This document shows, piece by piece, positions 1-8,060 of a stretch of 43,406 bases of DNA; the first letter of the stretch is position 1, and each line of letters starts with the position of its first letter. Source of the DNA: DASUZB01 sp035535495. Its GTDB lineage: Bacteria > Actinomycetota > CALGFH01. A model generated the notes under the pieces. It was not told where the DNA came from. It saw only the letters and a program-made list of their open reading frames with translations, and ran no database searches. Location of the stretch: assembly GCA_035535495.1 (NCBI GenBank), contig DATLQA010000295.1:1-43406 (forward strand), written 5' to 3'. A program made the translations under genes and the position numbers.

Positions 1-109
1 GGATCCACAGCACGGCGCCGATGATGATCAGGATGATCCCCAGCGTCTGCAGGATCCCGATGCCGGCAAGCCAGCCGATGACCAGCAAGATCACACCGAG
101 TATGAGCAC
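1..109 (-). CDS. Small hydrophobic membrane protein, 3' end cut by the window edge
   Basis: A GTG at 109 opens a frame that reads through to the window edge, giving about 36 residues that are almost entirely Ile, Leu, Val and Gly. They are arranged as two membrane segments joined by a short turn (I-G-W-L-A-G-I-G-I-L-Q-T-L-G). The GTG sits six to eight bases behind a strong GGAGGAGG, which decides the start. The layout matches the tiny two-helix membrane proteins common in actinobacteria (DUF6131-like, from memory). Family function is unknown. It is transcribed away from the flavoenzyme at 350, so the intervening 240 bases must hold both promoters. The C-terminus is missing. Confidence 0.6.
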   Translation of the reverse strand, partial: MLILGVILLVIGWLAGIGILQTLGIILIIIGAVLWI

Positions 110-349
110 GCTGCCGCCTCCTCCGACCCGACCTCCACGCCCGATGCGCGAAGGGACCTGGCCGTCCTGTGTCCGATGGTTCCCACGCCGCAGGCAATCC
201 AACCTCAACCGGTGGAGGGTCGGCCGGTCTCGGACCCGTTCGGGGTTGGCCGCGGGACTCCTGGGTACCCGAACGCCCTACTCCCGATCGCGCACGAGAA
301 GGGGACGGCTAACGGCATCGGCTGAGCGGGCCGCTAGCAACGGAGGAGC

Positions 350-1729
350 ATGGAGACCTTTGACGTCGTGGTCCTTGGCGGCGGGTCGGCCGGGGAACTG
401 GTCGCGACCGGCGCCGCCAAGGCGGGCCGGTCGGTTGCGCTGGTCGAAGCCGACCGCGTTGGCGGGGAATGTCCGTACGTCTCCTGTGTGCCCAGCAAGG
501 CGCTGCTTCGCTCGGCGGAGGTCCGCGACCTGGTGAGAGCCGCGCCCCGGTACGGGGCCGCCGCTCGTGCGCCAACCCTGGAGGCCAACGGTGCGGCCTG
601 GGTGCGGGCCGTAGCGCGCCGCGACGAGCTGGTCGGCAACCGCGACGACACCGGGTCGGCCGGCGAGGTCGAGCGGGCCGGGGCGAGGCTGCTGCGCGGC
701 TGGGGCCGGATCACCGGGCCCGGCCGGATCGAGGTCGACGGCACCGGCTACGGCTGGACCGACCTGGTGATCGCCACCGGCAGCACTCCTGTCCGACCGC
801 CGATCGACGGGTTGGACGAGGTGCCGACCTGGACCAGCGACCAGGCCCTCAGCTCGGATGAGCTGCCGGCATCCATGGCGATCCTCGGCGGCGGGGCGGT
901 GGGCTGCGAACTGGCCCAGGCCTACAACGGCTTCGGCGCCAAGGTCACCCTGATCGAAGCAGCGCCCCGCCTGCTCGAACCGGAAGAGCCAATCGTCGGC
1001 GAGGTGCTGGCAGATGTCCTCGACGGTGCCGGTGTGGAGCTGCGACTCGGCCGGACACTGACCAAGGCCGAAGCGGTCGCGGAAGGCGCCCAGCTCACCC
1101 TGGACGACGGCAGCCAGCTCCAGGTCGACCGGGTGGTGGTCGCCGTCGGCCGCAAGCCGGCCGTCGACGGGATCGGCCTGGAGGCGATCGGGATCACCGC
1201 GGACGACCGCTTGGAGACTGACGCGCGCTGCCGGGTGCGCGGGCAGGAGCACGTCTGGGCGGCCGGGGACGTCACCGGCGTGGCGCCGTATACCCACACC
1301 GCCAATTACCAGGGGCGGATCGTCACCGCCAACCTCCTTGGAGGGACCGCCACCGCCGACTACCGAGCGGTCCCACGGGTGGTCTTCACCCACCCGCCGG
1401 TGGCCGCGGTCGGCATGACCGTGGAGGCGGCCGAGGAGCAGGGGATCCCAGCGGTGAGCGCGGAGATGGACCTGGCCGAGACGGCCCGGGCCAGCACCGA
1501 TGGCGCGGAGACCGGCCGCCTGGTCCTGGTCGCCGACCGTGACCGGCAGGTGCTGGTGGGCGCCTCGGCGATCGGCCCGCGAGTCGAGGAGTGGCTCGGC
1601 GAGGCCACCCTGGCGATCCGTGCCGAGGTCCCCCTGTCACTGCTGACCGACCTGGTCCACCCCTTCCCGAGCTTCGCCGAAGCCTACGAGCCACCTCTGC
1701 GGGAGCTGGCGGCGACGCCGCGCCGTTGA
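350..1729 (+). CDS. Class I pyridine-nucleotide-disulfide oxidoreductase family flavoprotein (459 aa)
   Basis: An FAD- and NAD(P)-binding oxidoreductase of the dihydrolipoamide dehydrogenase/mercuric reductase family, probably cytoplasmic. Residues 5-15 carry the GGGSAG FAD-binding turn. The redox pair is C41 and C46 in GGECPYVSC. A second nucleotide fold with GGGAVGCE lies near residue 180, and the FAD-contacting AAGDVTG near 300. The C-terminal interface domain ends in HPFPSFAE, where true E3 enzymes have HAHPTLSE, so the catalytic His position is Phe. MerA has Tyr there. It is therefore probably not a lipoamide dehydrogenase, and the substrate is unknown. GGAGGAG just before the ATG supports the start. 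A DoxX gene follows after 45 bases, probably co-transcribed. Confidence 0.85.
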   Translation: METFDVVVLGGGSAGELVATGAAKAGRSVALVEADRVGGECPYVSCVPSKALLRSAEVRDLVRAAPRYGAAARAPTLEANGAAWVRAVARRDELVGNRDDTGSAGEVERAGARLLRGWGRITGPGRIEVDGTGYGWTDLVIATGSTPVRPPIDGLDEVPTWTSDQALSSDELPASMAILGGGAVGCELAQAYNGFGAKVTLIEAAPRLLEPEEPIVGEVLADVLDGAGVELRLGRTLTKAEAVAEGAQLTLDDGSQLQVDRVVVAVGRKPAVDGIGLEAIGITADDRLETDARCRVRGQEHVWAAGDVTGVAPYTHTANYQGRIVTANLLGGTATADYRAVPRVVFTHPPVAAVGMTVEAAEEQGIPAVSAEMDLAETARASTDGAETGRLVLVADRDRQVLVGASAIGPRVEEWLGEATLAIRAEVPLSLLTDLVHPFPSFAEAYEPPLRELAATPRR

Positions 1730-1774
1730 GGCCGCCGCTTGAGCCCGCCTCAACCAGCTGAACGGAGGAATACG

Positions 1775-2167
1775 GTGGAGATGCTGCTCGCCCCTCTCCG
1801 CGCGGTCGGCCGCGCCGGCCTGGCCGCCATGTTCATCACCGGCGGTGCCGACGCGCTCTGGAACCCTGGCCCGCGAACCGGGCAGGCGGCCGAATTCGGG
1901 GTGCCGATGGAACCCGAGCTGGCGGTCCGGCTCAACGGCGCCACCATGCTGGTCGCCGGTGTCGCGCTCGCCATCGGCGTGTGGCCCCGGCTGGCCGCCG
2001 CCGCGTTGGCCGGGACGGTGGTGCCGACGACCATGGCAGGTCATCCGTACTGGCGCATCACCGACCAGGCGGCGCGACGCCAGCAGCGCACCCACTTCTA
2101 CAAGAACGTCGGCCTGTTCGGCGGCGCGCTGCTGGTCATGTCCGAGCGCCCGGCCTGCCGCCGCTGA
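1775..2167 (+). CDS. DoxX family membrane protein (130 aa)
   Basis: A small four-helix membrane protein of the DoxX/DoxD-like family. Hydrophobic segments lie at about residues 5-22, 50-70, 72-90 and 108-125. The family often sits beside thiol or sulfur redox enzymes, and here it follows a disulfide oxidoreductase in the same direction, so the pair may work together at the membrane (inference). The GTG at 1775 was chosen because GGAGG lies six bases upstream. An in-frame TTG at 1739 has no ribosome binding site, and an ATG at 1781 is a close alternative. The gene converges on the bactofilin-like gene with a 40-base gap. Confidence 0.75.
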   Translation: MEMLLAPLRAVGRAGLAAMFITGGADALWNPGPRTGQAAEFGVPMEPELAVRLNGATMLVAGVALAIGVWPRLAAAALAGTVVPTTMAGHPYWRITDQAARRQQRTHFYKNVGLFGGALLVMSERPACRR

Positions 2168-2207
2168 CCTGGCTGAACGCGGCCGAGGTTCCAGGCCGCC
2201 CACCTGG

Positions 2208-3311
2208 CTAGATCGCCGGTTCGACGTCGCGGGCGCGGCGGCGGCCGGGCCGCAGCATCAGCACCAGCGCGCCGAGCCCGAACACCACCAGCAGCCCCTC
2301 CAGCCATCCTCCCGCGACGGGGATCGCCGAGATCAGCACCACCACCAGCACACCAAGGGCCATCGCCGCGAACGCGACGCCGAACGAGCGGCCCCCACCC
2401 CGGAACACCAGCCTCCCGAGCGCCAGGCCAACGGTCGCCTGCGCGCCGAAGGCCACCGCGAGGAGGAACAGGAAGCAGATGATGGCCACGGCCAGCGCCC
2501 CGGCGAACGCGATGGTCCCGGCCAGGGCTCCGAGCCCCAGCAGGCCGAGCGCGATGGCCAGCAGGACGGTGACCAGGATCACCGCGATCAGCAGGATGAT
2601 GACGCCGATGAACCCGAGGATCCCGACTCCGAAGCTGACCAGCGGATTCCTCCGGACCGAATCGGCCGCGCCGCGGATCATCCGCGGGACCAGCCACAGC
2701 ATCAGCAGGCCGATGACGAGGATGCTTGCGTAGCGGCGCAGGCGGTCGAAGGCGCGGTCCGCCGGCGTGGGCGCCTTCTCCGCCTCGCGCTGCCCGACGG
2801 TGACCTTCTCGGTGCCGCCGACCGAGCCGCGCCGCGTGTAGCCGCCGGTGCCACCAAGGACGCTGCCGGCGACAGCGCCTTCCATGGTCATCTGTCCGGC
2901 GCCGAAGATGAGGTCACCGCCGATCCGCGCCCCCCGAGCGACCGTCGCCTGACCGGCTGCGAGCAGCACGTCTTCCCCGACCTGTCCTTCCAGGCGCGCC
3001 TGTCCGGAGGCGACCCGCACGTCGCCGTCGACCTGTCCGGAGATGGTGGTGTTCCCGGCGGCCACCAGGACGTCGCCGGTGACCGGGCCGGTGATCTTGA
3101 CCTGCCCTCCGCTGGCGACCAGGTCGCCGTCGACCTTGCCATCGATCCTCACCGTTCCGCCGGAGGCGATCAGGTCTCCCTGCACCGTCTCCCCGGCGGG
3201 CAAGGTGACCTCCGAGCCGCTGCGGACCTTCCCGCCCAACTCGGTCTGCTGAGCGACAGCCGCGGCCGACAGAGAGGCCAGCACGAGGCCGGCCAACGCG
3301 ATCGCCTTCAC
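2208..3311 (-). CDS. Bactofilin-like (polymer-forming) repeat protein with membrane domain (367 aa)
   Basis: Predicted exported membrane protein. Residues 1-20 form a signal peptide ending AAAVA. Residues 44-155 hold about six tandem 17-residue repeats of the form GDLIASGGTVRIDGKVD, the pattern of the right-handed beta-helix in bactofilins (polymer-forming cytoskeletal proteins). From residue 195 onward there are five to six hydrophobic helices and then a basic tail. With the signal peptide cleaved, the beta-helix would face outside. This architecture occurs in many bacteria with unknown role, probably a cell-surface scaffold (inference). The GTG at 3311 is preceded by AAGGAG six bases upstream and begins exactly at the signal peptide; a longer in-frame start at 3356 would put a charged stretch ahead of it. 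Confidence 0.75.
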   Translation of the reverse strand: MKAIALAGLVLASLSAAAVAQQTELGGKVRSGSEVTLPAGETVQGDLIASGGTVRIDGKVDGDLVASGGQVKITGPVTGDVLVAAGNTTISGQVDGDVRVASGQARLEGQVGEDVLLAAGQATVARGARIGGDLIFGAGQMTMEGAVAGSVLGGTGGYTRRGSVGGTEKVTVGQREAEKAPTPADRAFDRLRRYASILVIGLLMLWLVPRMIRGAADSVRRNPLVSFGVGILGFIGVIILLIAVILVTVLLAIALGLLGLGALAGTIAFAGALAVAIICFLFLLAVAFGAQATVGLALGRLVFRGGGRSFGVAFAAMALGVLVVVLISAIPVAGGWLEGLLVVFGLGALVLMLRPGRRRARDVEPAI

Positions 3312-3439
3312 AACGGGCTCCTTGTGGGGCCGGCGCGCTTGCCATGGACTGAGCACCGGCGAGGCGTTTGTGATGATCCGTCCGATATTTCGAGCGGTAG
3401 CCTACACAGATTCCACCGACACGGTGACGATCGCGACGC

Positions 3440-5701
3440 CTACACCGAGCCCGGCTCGTGGAGCTGGCGCCAGACCCGTTCGGGAGTCAGCGGCAGGTCG
3501 CGGATGACGGCACCGGTGGCCTGCGTCACCGCGGCGGCGAGCGCCGGGGCGGTGCACAGGAGGCTTCCCTCGGCGACGCCCTTGGAGCCGTAGGGGCCGG
3601 GACCGTCCTGGTTCTCCACCATCAGGGCACGGAGCTCGAGGGGGACGTCCTTGGTGGTGGGGATGCGGTAGTCGAGCGCCCCGAGGTTGCGGATCCGGCC
3701 GAGGTCGTCGAGGGCGAGGTGCTCCATGAGCGCATGCCCCAGCCCCATGATCGCGGCTCCCTCGTCCTGGGCCTCGACCTGCAGCCGGTTGAGCGCCTTG
3801 CCGACGTCGCCGACGGTGATGTGCTTGTGGATCAGCACCTCGCCGGTGTCGCCGTCCACCTCGACCTCGAACGCCGTGCAATTGAACTCGTAGAAGGCGG
3901 CGCCGCCACCGAGCGGGTGGTCGGGCATGTCGGCCTTGCGCATGACGCCGTTGCCGATCAGCTCACCACGCAGCCGCCCCAACCCGGTCTGGACCACCTC
4001 GACGACGGGGACCTGCCGCGCCTCGACGAGGACCCGGCCCCGCTCGACCGCCACCGACTCGTGGTCGGCTCCGTACAGGTCGGCGGCCATCTCGCGGAGC
4101 TGGCGCTGGATGTCCCGGCAGGCACGCAGGATCGCGGTGCCCATGAAGACCGTCGAGCGGCTGGCGGAGGTCTGCAGGTCGAAGGGGACGATGGTGGTGT
4201 CCCCCATGACCACCCGCACGCGGTCGAGCGGCACGCCGAGCTCCTCGGCGGCGATCTGGGCGAAGATCGTCCGGGCGCCCTGGCCCATGTCCGAGGTGCC
4301 GGCGAAGACGAGCACGCTGCCGTCGAACAGCAGCCGGACGGTGGCGTAGGACAGCCCGGTGGTGGCGCCGGCCTTGATGCCGCAGGCGATGCCGCGGCCG
4401 CGCCCGGGAGGCAGGCTCCTCTCCCACCCCACCGCCTCGGCGGCCCGGCGGACCGACTGCTCCCAATCGCCGTCGGCCGGCACGTCCCCCGGCACCACCG
4501 GCTCGCCCTTGGCCGCCAGGTTGCGCAGGCGGATCGCGAGACCGTCGAGGCCGAGGCGGCGGGCGGCCTCGTCGAGCTGGGACTCGACCGCCCAGGTGAT
4601 CTGCGGTGCGCCGAACCCCCGGAAGGCGGTGCTCGGGGGGGTGTGCGACAGGACGGCCTTGGCCCGGATCCGGGCCGCCGGGACGCGGTAGGGCCCACAG
4701 GCGAGGTAGTTGCTCTTGGTGACCACCCGTTCGCCGATGTCGGCGTAGGCGCCGAGCAGGTAGTCGCTCTCGATGTCGTGGAACCTGATCCGCCCGTCCG
4801 AGGTGAAGCCGCTGCGCACGCGGATCTCGGCGGCGGCGCGCCGGACCGCCTGGAAGGTCTCCTCCAGGGTGAGGACGAGACGGCACGGCCGTCCGGTCCG
4901 CATGGCGAGGAACCCGAGCAGCGGTTCGAACTTGGGGTTCTGCTTCCCGCCGAAGCCGCCGCCGGGATCCGGCGCGACCACTCGCACCTTGGCCAGCGGC
5001 AGCGAGAACAGCTCGGCCATCATCCGTTGCAGGAGGTAGGGGTGCTGGACCGGGCTCCAGAAGGTGAGCCCGTCGTCGTCCACCGCGGCGATGGCCCCGT
5101 GCGGCTCGATGGAGAAGTGGGTGACCATCGGGAAGCGGTAGGTGTGCTCGATCACCAGGTCGGCCGCTTCGGCCTCGACGTCCCCCCAGTGGTAGCAGCG
5201 TTCGCGCAGCACGTTCGTCCCGGCGAGGGGGTCGCCCGGCCGCAGCGACCGGTCCTGGACCAACGGCGCCCGCGGGTCAAGGGCGTCGCGGATGGTCACG
5301 GCCGCCGGCAGCACCTGGTGCTCGACGGCGACCAGCCGCGCGCCCTCCTCGGCGGCGTCCCTGCTGGTCGCGGCCACGGCCGCGACCGGCTCCCCGTGGT
5401 ACTTCGTCTCCCCGGTGGCGAGGACGGGCCGGTCGGCGAACACCGGGCCGAAGCGGGGCACCGGCTGGGGCAGGTCGTCGGCGGTGATGACGTCGACGAC
5501 GCCGGCGACGGCGAGGGCGGCGCCGGCGTCGATCCCGTCGATCCGCGCCCGCGCGCAGTCCACGGTGACCAGCTTGACGTGGAGCAGGTCGTCCAGGCGC
5601 AGGTCGGCCAGGAACTTCTGGGCGCCGGTGACGCGCTCGCGGCCGCCGAGCCGGCGCGCCGAGGCGCCGATGCCCGCCGGTCCCGGCCGACCGGTGGCCA
5701 T
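3440..5701 (-). CDS. Molybdenum hydroxylase large subunit, xanthine dehydrogenase/CoxL-like (753 aa)
   Basis: Molybdopterin-cytosine-dinucleotide-binding catalytic subunit of an xanthine dehydrogenase family enzyme, which hydroxylates a carbon next to N or C=O, or oxidises an aldehyde, with water-derived oxygen. It shows the family motifs GGGFGGKQ, AFRGFGAPQ, GQGARTIFAQ and QTSASRST. The C-terminal GSKGVAEG supplies the catalytic glutamate, E711. It lacks the AYxCSFR loop of form I CO dehydrogenase, so it is not CODH. It is last in the eight-gene operon; its ATG overlaps the stop of the iron-sulfur subunit by one base (TGATG). The substrate cannot be read from sequence; neighbours suggest an aromatic or heteroaromatic compound. 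Confidence 0.9.
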   Translation of the reverse strand: MATGRPGPAGIGASARRLGGRERVTGAQKFLADLRLDDLLHVKLVTVDCARARIDGIDAGAALAVAGVVDVITADDLPQPVPRFGPVFADRPVLATGETKYHGEPVAAVAATSRDAAEEGARLVAVEHQVLPAAVTIRDALDPRAPLVQDRSLRPGDPLAGTNVLRERCYHWGDVEAEAADLVIEHTYRFPMVTHFSIEPHGAIAAVDDDGLTFWSPVQHPYLLQRMMAELFSLPLAKVRVVAPDPGGGFGGKQNPKFEPLLGFLAMRTGRPCRLVLTLEETFQAVRRAAAEIRVRSGFTSDGRIRFHDIESDYLLGAYADIGERVVTKSNYLACGPYRVPAARIRAKAVLSHTPPSTAFRGFGAPQITWAVESQLDEAARRLGLDGLAIRLRNLAAKGEPVVPGDVPADGDWEQSVRRAAEAVGWERSLPPGRGRGIACGIKAGATTGLSYATVRLLFDGSVLVFAGTSDMGQGARTIFAQIAAEELGVPLDRVRVVMGDTTIVPFDLQTSASRSTVFMGTAILRACRDIQRQLREMAADLYGADHESVAVERGRVLVEARQVPVVEVVQTGLGRLRGELIGNGVMRKADMPDHPLGGGAAFYEFNCTAFEVEVDGDTGEVLIHKHITVGDVGKALNRLQVEAQDEGAAIMGLGHALMEHLALDDLGRIRNLGALDYRIPTTKDVPLELRALMVENQDGPGPYGSKGVAEGSLLCTAPALAAAVTQATGAVIRDLPLTPERVWRQLHEPGSV

Positions 5702-6177
5702 CAGCGGTCCGCCCGCGCGGCGGCGAGGACGGCTTCGACGATCCGGTTGTAACCCGCGCACCGGCACAGGTTCCCCGAGAGGCCTTCGCGGACCTCCTCG
5801 GCGGTCGGGTCGGGATTGGTGGCCAGCAGGTACCGTGCCGAGACGACCATGCCGGGGATGCAGAAGCCGCACTGGACGGCGCCGCGTTCCAGGAAGGCGT
5901 CCTGCAGCCGGCTGAGGCGGTCGGGGTCGGGTGCGAGACCCTCGACGGTGGTCACGCTGGCCCCGTCGACCTCGATGGCGAGCACCAGGCAGGAGTTGAC
6001 GGCGCGACCGTCGACGATCACGGTGCACGCCCCGCACTCCCCCACGGCGCAGCACTCCTTGGTGCCGGTCAGGTCGAGTTCCTCGCGCAGCACGTCCAGC
6101 AGCGCACGGTGGGGCTCGACGGCGACCGACCGATCGGTGCCGTTGACCGTCAGGTGCAGGACGCGGGTCGCCGTCAT
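5701..6177 (-). CDS. Molybdenum hydroxylase [2Fe-2S] subunit (158 aa)
   Basis: Small iron-sulfur subunit (CoxS/XdhC type) that passes electrons from the molybdenum centre to FAD. The N-terminal plant-ferredoxin cluster is bound by C43, C48, C51 and C63 (CAVGECGAC then SC). The C-terminal helical domain holds the second cluster with C103, C106, C138 and C140 (QCGFC and LCRC). Length is typical. The start ATG overlaps the stop of the FAD subunit as ATGA (6174-6177) and its own stop overlaps the next ATG, so the subunits are translationally coupled. C42 is an extra cysteine beside the first ligand. Confidence 0.95.
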   Translation of the reverse strand: MTATRVLHLTVNGTDRSVAVEPHRALLDVLREELDLTGTKECCAVGECGACTVIVDGRAVNSCLVLAIEVDGASVTTVEGLAPDPDRLSRLQDAFLERGAVQCGFCIPGMVVSARYLLATNPDPTAEEVREGLSGNLCRCAGYNRIVEAVLAAARADR

Positions 6178-7046
6178 CGTGCCCGCCCGCCGGCCCGCGC
6201 CAGCCGGTCGGTCGCCGTGGCGAGGGTTCGCCGGCTGAGCACCCGCAGCATCGCGATCCGGTACTCCTGGCTGGCGCGGACGTCGGTGATCGGGCTGGCG
6301 TTGGCGATGAGCCCTTCCAGGATGGCCGCCTTCCGGTCCTCAGCCGCCCCGGGATCGGCCAGGGTTCCGGTGTGGTCGGCGACGAGGAACGGCCGTGGCG
6401 CCACCGCGCCGTAGGCGAACCGGGTCACACCGTCGGCACCCACGGCGCAGCACACGTTGACCGACGCCAGATCCACGCCACGGCGGCGGGTCATGCGGGC
6501 GAACGCCACGCCGACCGGCTGCCGCGGGACCCCCAGCTCGACGGCGGTGACGACGTCGCCGGGCTCGAGGGCGGTCCGCCCGGGGCCGAGGATGACGTCC
6601 CGCAGGGCGAGGCGCCGGTCGCCGGCCGGGCCCGAGACGTGCACCTTGGCGTCGTAGGCGAGCATCGGCGGCACGGTGTCGGCCGCCGGCGAGGCGTGGC
6701 AGAGGTTCCCCGCCAGGGTGGCGCGGTTGCGGATCTGGATGGAGCCGACCGTGTCCATCGCCTCGACCAGTGCCGGAAGGTGGCGCCTGACGACCGGGTT
6801 CCGCGCGAGGTCGGCCATGACGGCGGTGGCGCCGATCACCACGGCGTCGCCGGCCGCCGTGACCGCCGGCGGGAGGTCCTTCAGGCCCTTGATGTCGACG
6901 ACCAGGCGGGGCGTCAGCGTGTGCTGCCTGAGGCCGACCACCAGGTCGGTGCCACCGGCCAGCACCCGTGCCGCGCCGCGGTGCCGCGCCAGCAGGTCCA
7001 CCGCTTCGGGGACGGTGGCGGGCCGGGCGTAGTCGAACGCGCGCAT
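6174..7046 (-). CDS. Molybdenum hydroxylase FAD-binding subunit (290 aa)
   Basis: Medium subunit (CoxM/XdhB type) that receives electrons from the iron-sulfur subunit. FAD-binding motifs are VLAGGTDLVVG near residue 30 and the segment IRNRATLAGNLCHASPAAD near residue 100; the C-terminal CO-dehydrogenase flavoprotein domain follows. It has no four-cysteine insertion, which in 4-hydroxybenzoyl-CoA reductase binds an additional [4Fe-4S] cluster, so that reductive enzyme is unlikely. The ATG at 7046 follows the histidine phosphatase stop by two bases (TGACGATG), which fixes the start. Confidence 0.9.
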   Translation of the reverse strand: MRAFDYARPATVPEAVDLLARHRGAARVLAGGTDLVVGLRQHTLTPRLVVDIKGLKDLPPAVTAAGDAVVIGATAVMADLARNPVVRRHLPALVEAMDTVGSIQIRNRATLAGNLCHASPAADTVPPMLAYDAKVHVSGPAGDRRLALRDVILGPGRTALEPGDVVTAVELGVPRQPVGVAFARMTRRRGVDLASVNVCCAVGADGVTRFAYGAVAPRPFLVADHTGTLADPGAAEDRKAAILEGLIANASPITDVRASQEYRIAMLRVLSRRTLATATDRLARAGGRAR

Positions 7047-7048
7047 CG

Positions 7049-7744
7049 TCAGACCGTGGCGGGGGCACGCAGCCAGGAGACCCGCACCGCACGGTCGGGG
7101 GTGACGTGCAGCTGGAGGCCGGCGACCCAGGCCGGCTCGCCCGGATCGCCAAGGACCGGGAGGGCGCAGGCCCGGATCACCGGTGAGTGCGTCACCGCGA
7201 CGGTGACCGCCGGCGCGTCGGCGCCGAGGTCGGCCAGGCTGCGCGCGAACGCGGTGATGCGCTGCTGGACGCAGCGCGCGTCGTCGCCAGGAGGGTCGGG
7301 GTGGCGCAGCCACCAGCCGATCCGGTCCGCGGCCGCCAGGAAGCCGCCGAAGAACTCCGAGGCGGCAACTGCCGCTTCGGAGCGCCCGGGGACCTGCTCG
7401 GCGAAGGCCGCGGCGGTGCTGACCAGGTCAACGCGGACACCGGCGAGGTAGAGGTCGGGGTTGCGCAGCGCGAAGCACTCCGCCGGGCCGTCCACTACCG
7501 CTCCCGCCCCGCGCGCGCCGTCGGCGATCGCCTGAGCGGTCTGCCTGGCGCGGAGGGTGTGGGCGCTGAGGACCAGCACGCGGCCGGTACTGGAGGTGCC
7601 GAGCTGCCTGCCCGCCTCGGTGGCGGTGGCGAGTCCGGCGGCCGTCACCGGGAGGTCGCCACGGTGCGAGGCGACCTCCCCGTGGCGCAGCAGCAGCAGG
7701 CGCTGCCCTGCCGGCGCCGGGGACCGGGCGAACGGTTCAGACAT
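7049..7744 (-). CDS. Histidine phosphatase (phosphoglycerate mutase-like) family protein (231 aa)
   Basis: Branch 1 histidine phosphatase fold. The catalytic RHG is R20-H21-G22 in LLLRHGEV, and the second histidine lies in VAVTHSPV in the C-terminal third. Family members hydrolyse phosphoesters through a phosphohistidine intermediate; some act on small phosphorylated metabolites. Its position inside an operon that begins with a split PEP-synthase-like dikinase makes removal of a phosphate from an aromatic phosphate ester a reasonable guess (inference only). ATGTCTGA overlaps the ABM gene's stop by eight bases, so translation is coupled to the gene before it. Confidence 0.8.
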   Translation of the reverse strand: MSEPFARSPAPAGQRLLLLRHGEVASHRGDLPVTAAGLATATEAGRQLGTSSTGRVLVLSAHTLRARQTAQAIADGARGAGAVVDGPAECFALRNPDLYLAGVRVDLVSTAAAFAEQVPGRSEAAVAASEFFGGFLAAADRIGWWLRHPDPPGDDARCVQQRITAFARSLADLGADAPAVTVAVTHSPVIRACALPVLGDPGEPAWVAGLQLHVTPDRAVRVSWLRAPATV

Positions 7745-8030
7745 CGATGGTTTCGTACGTGGCGACCTGTCGTTCGGCGAGGTACTCGACGGCGTAGCCG
7801 AACACGTGCTTCTGGAAGTGCTCGGACGCCTTGTGGTCCTCGTAGCCCTGGGCGTCGGCGTACTGCTCGTAGAGGAAGAACGTGGTGGGGTCTTCGAGGG
7901 AGACCTGGGCCTGGTAGAAGAGGCACTTCGGCTCGGCCCGGGACAGCGGCGTCATGGTCTTGATGACGTCGACGATGCGTCCCTCCTCCCCCGCCCTGGC
8001 CTTCCAGACGGCGGCGACGACGAATGCCAC
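7737..8030 (-). CDS. Antibiotic biosynthesis monooxygenase (ABM/YgiN-like) family protein (97 aa)
   Basis: Single ferredoxin-like ABM domain. It shows the usual pattern: an opening beta strand FVVAAVWKARAGEE, then CLFYQAQVSLEDPTTFFLYEQYAD, then HFQKHV. Family members include cofactor-free quinol monooxygenases and small dimeric proteins acting on polyphenols. In this operon it could oxidise a quinol-type ring intermediate (inference). The start is GTG at 8030 with AAAGGAG six bases upstream. It lies 30 bases after the FAH-type hydrolase. Confidence 0.8.
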   Translation of the reverse strand: MAFVVAAVWKARAGEEGRIVDVIKTMTPLSRAEPKCLFYQAQVSLEDPTTFFLYEQYADAQGYEDHKASEHFQKHVFGYAVEYLAERQVATYETIDV

Positions 8031-8060
8031 GCGGTGCTCCTTTCTTCAAACGCTCGGTGG

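Noticed and set aside
21..536. Long plus-strand open frame covering the left edge
   Set aside because: Arg/Pro/Ser-rich composition typical of a shadow frame; it overlaps the minus-strand small membrane protein and the flavoenzyme, both of which have proper ribosome binding sites.
3440..7046. Aerobic carbon monoxide dehydrogenase (coxMSL)
   Set aside because: The large subunit lacks the AYxCSFR active-site loop and the gene order here is M-S-L within a catabolic operon; a generic Mo hydroxylase is the safer call.
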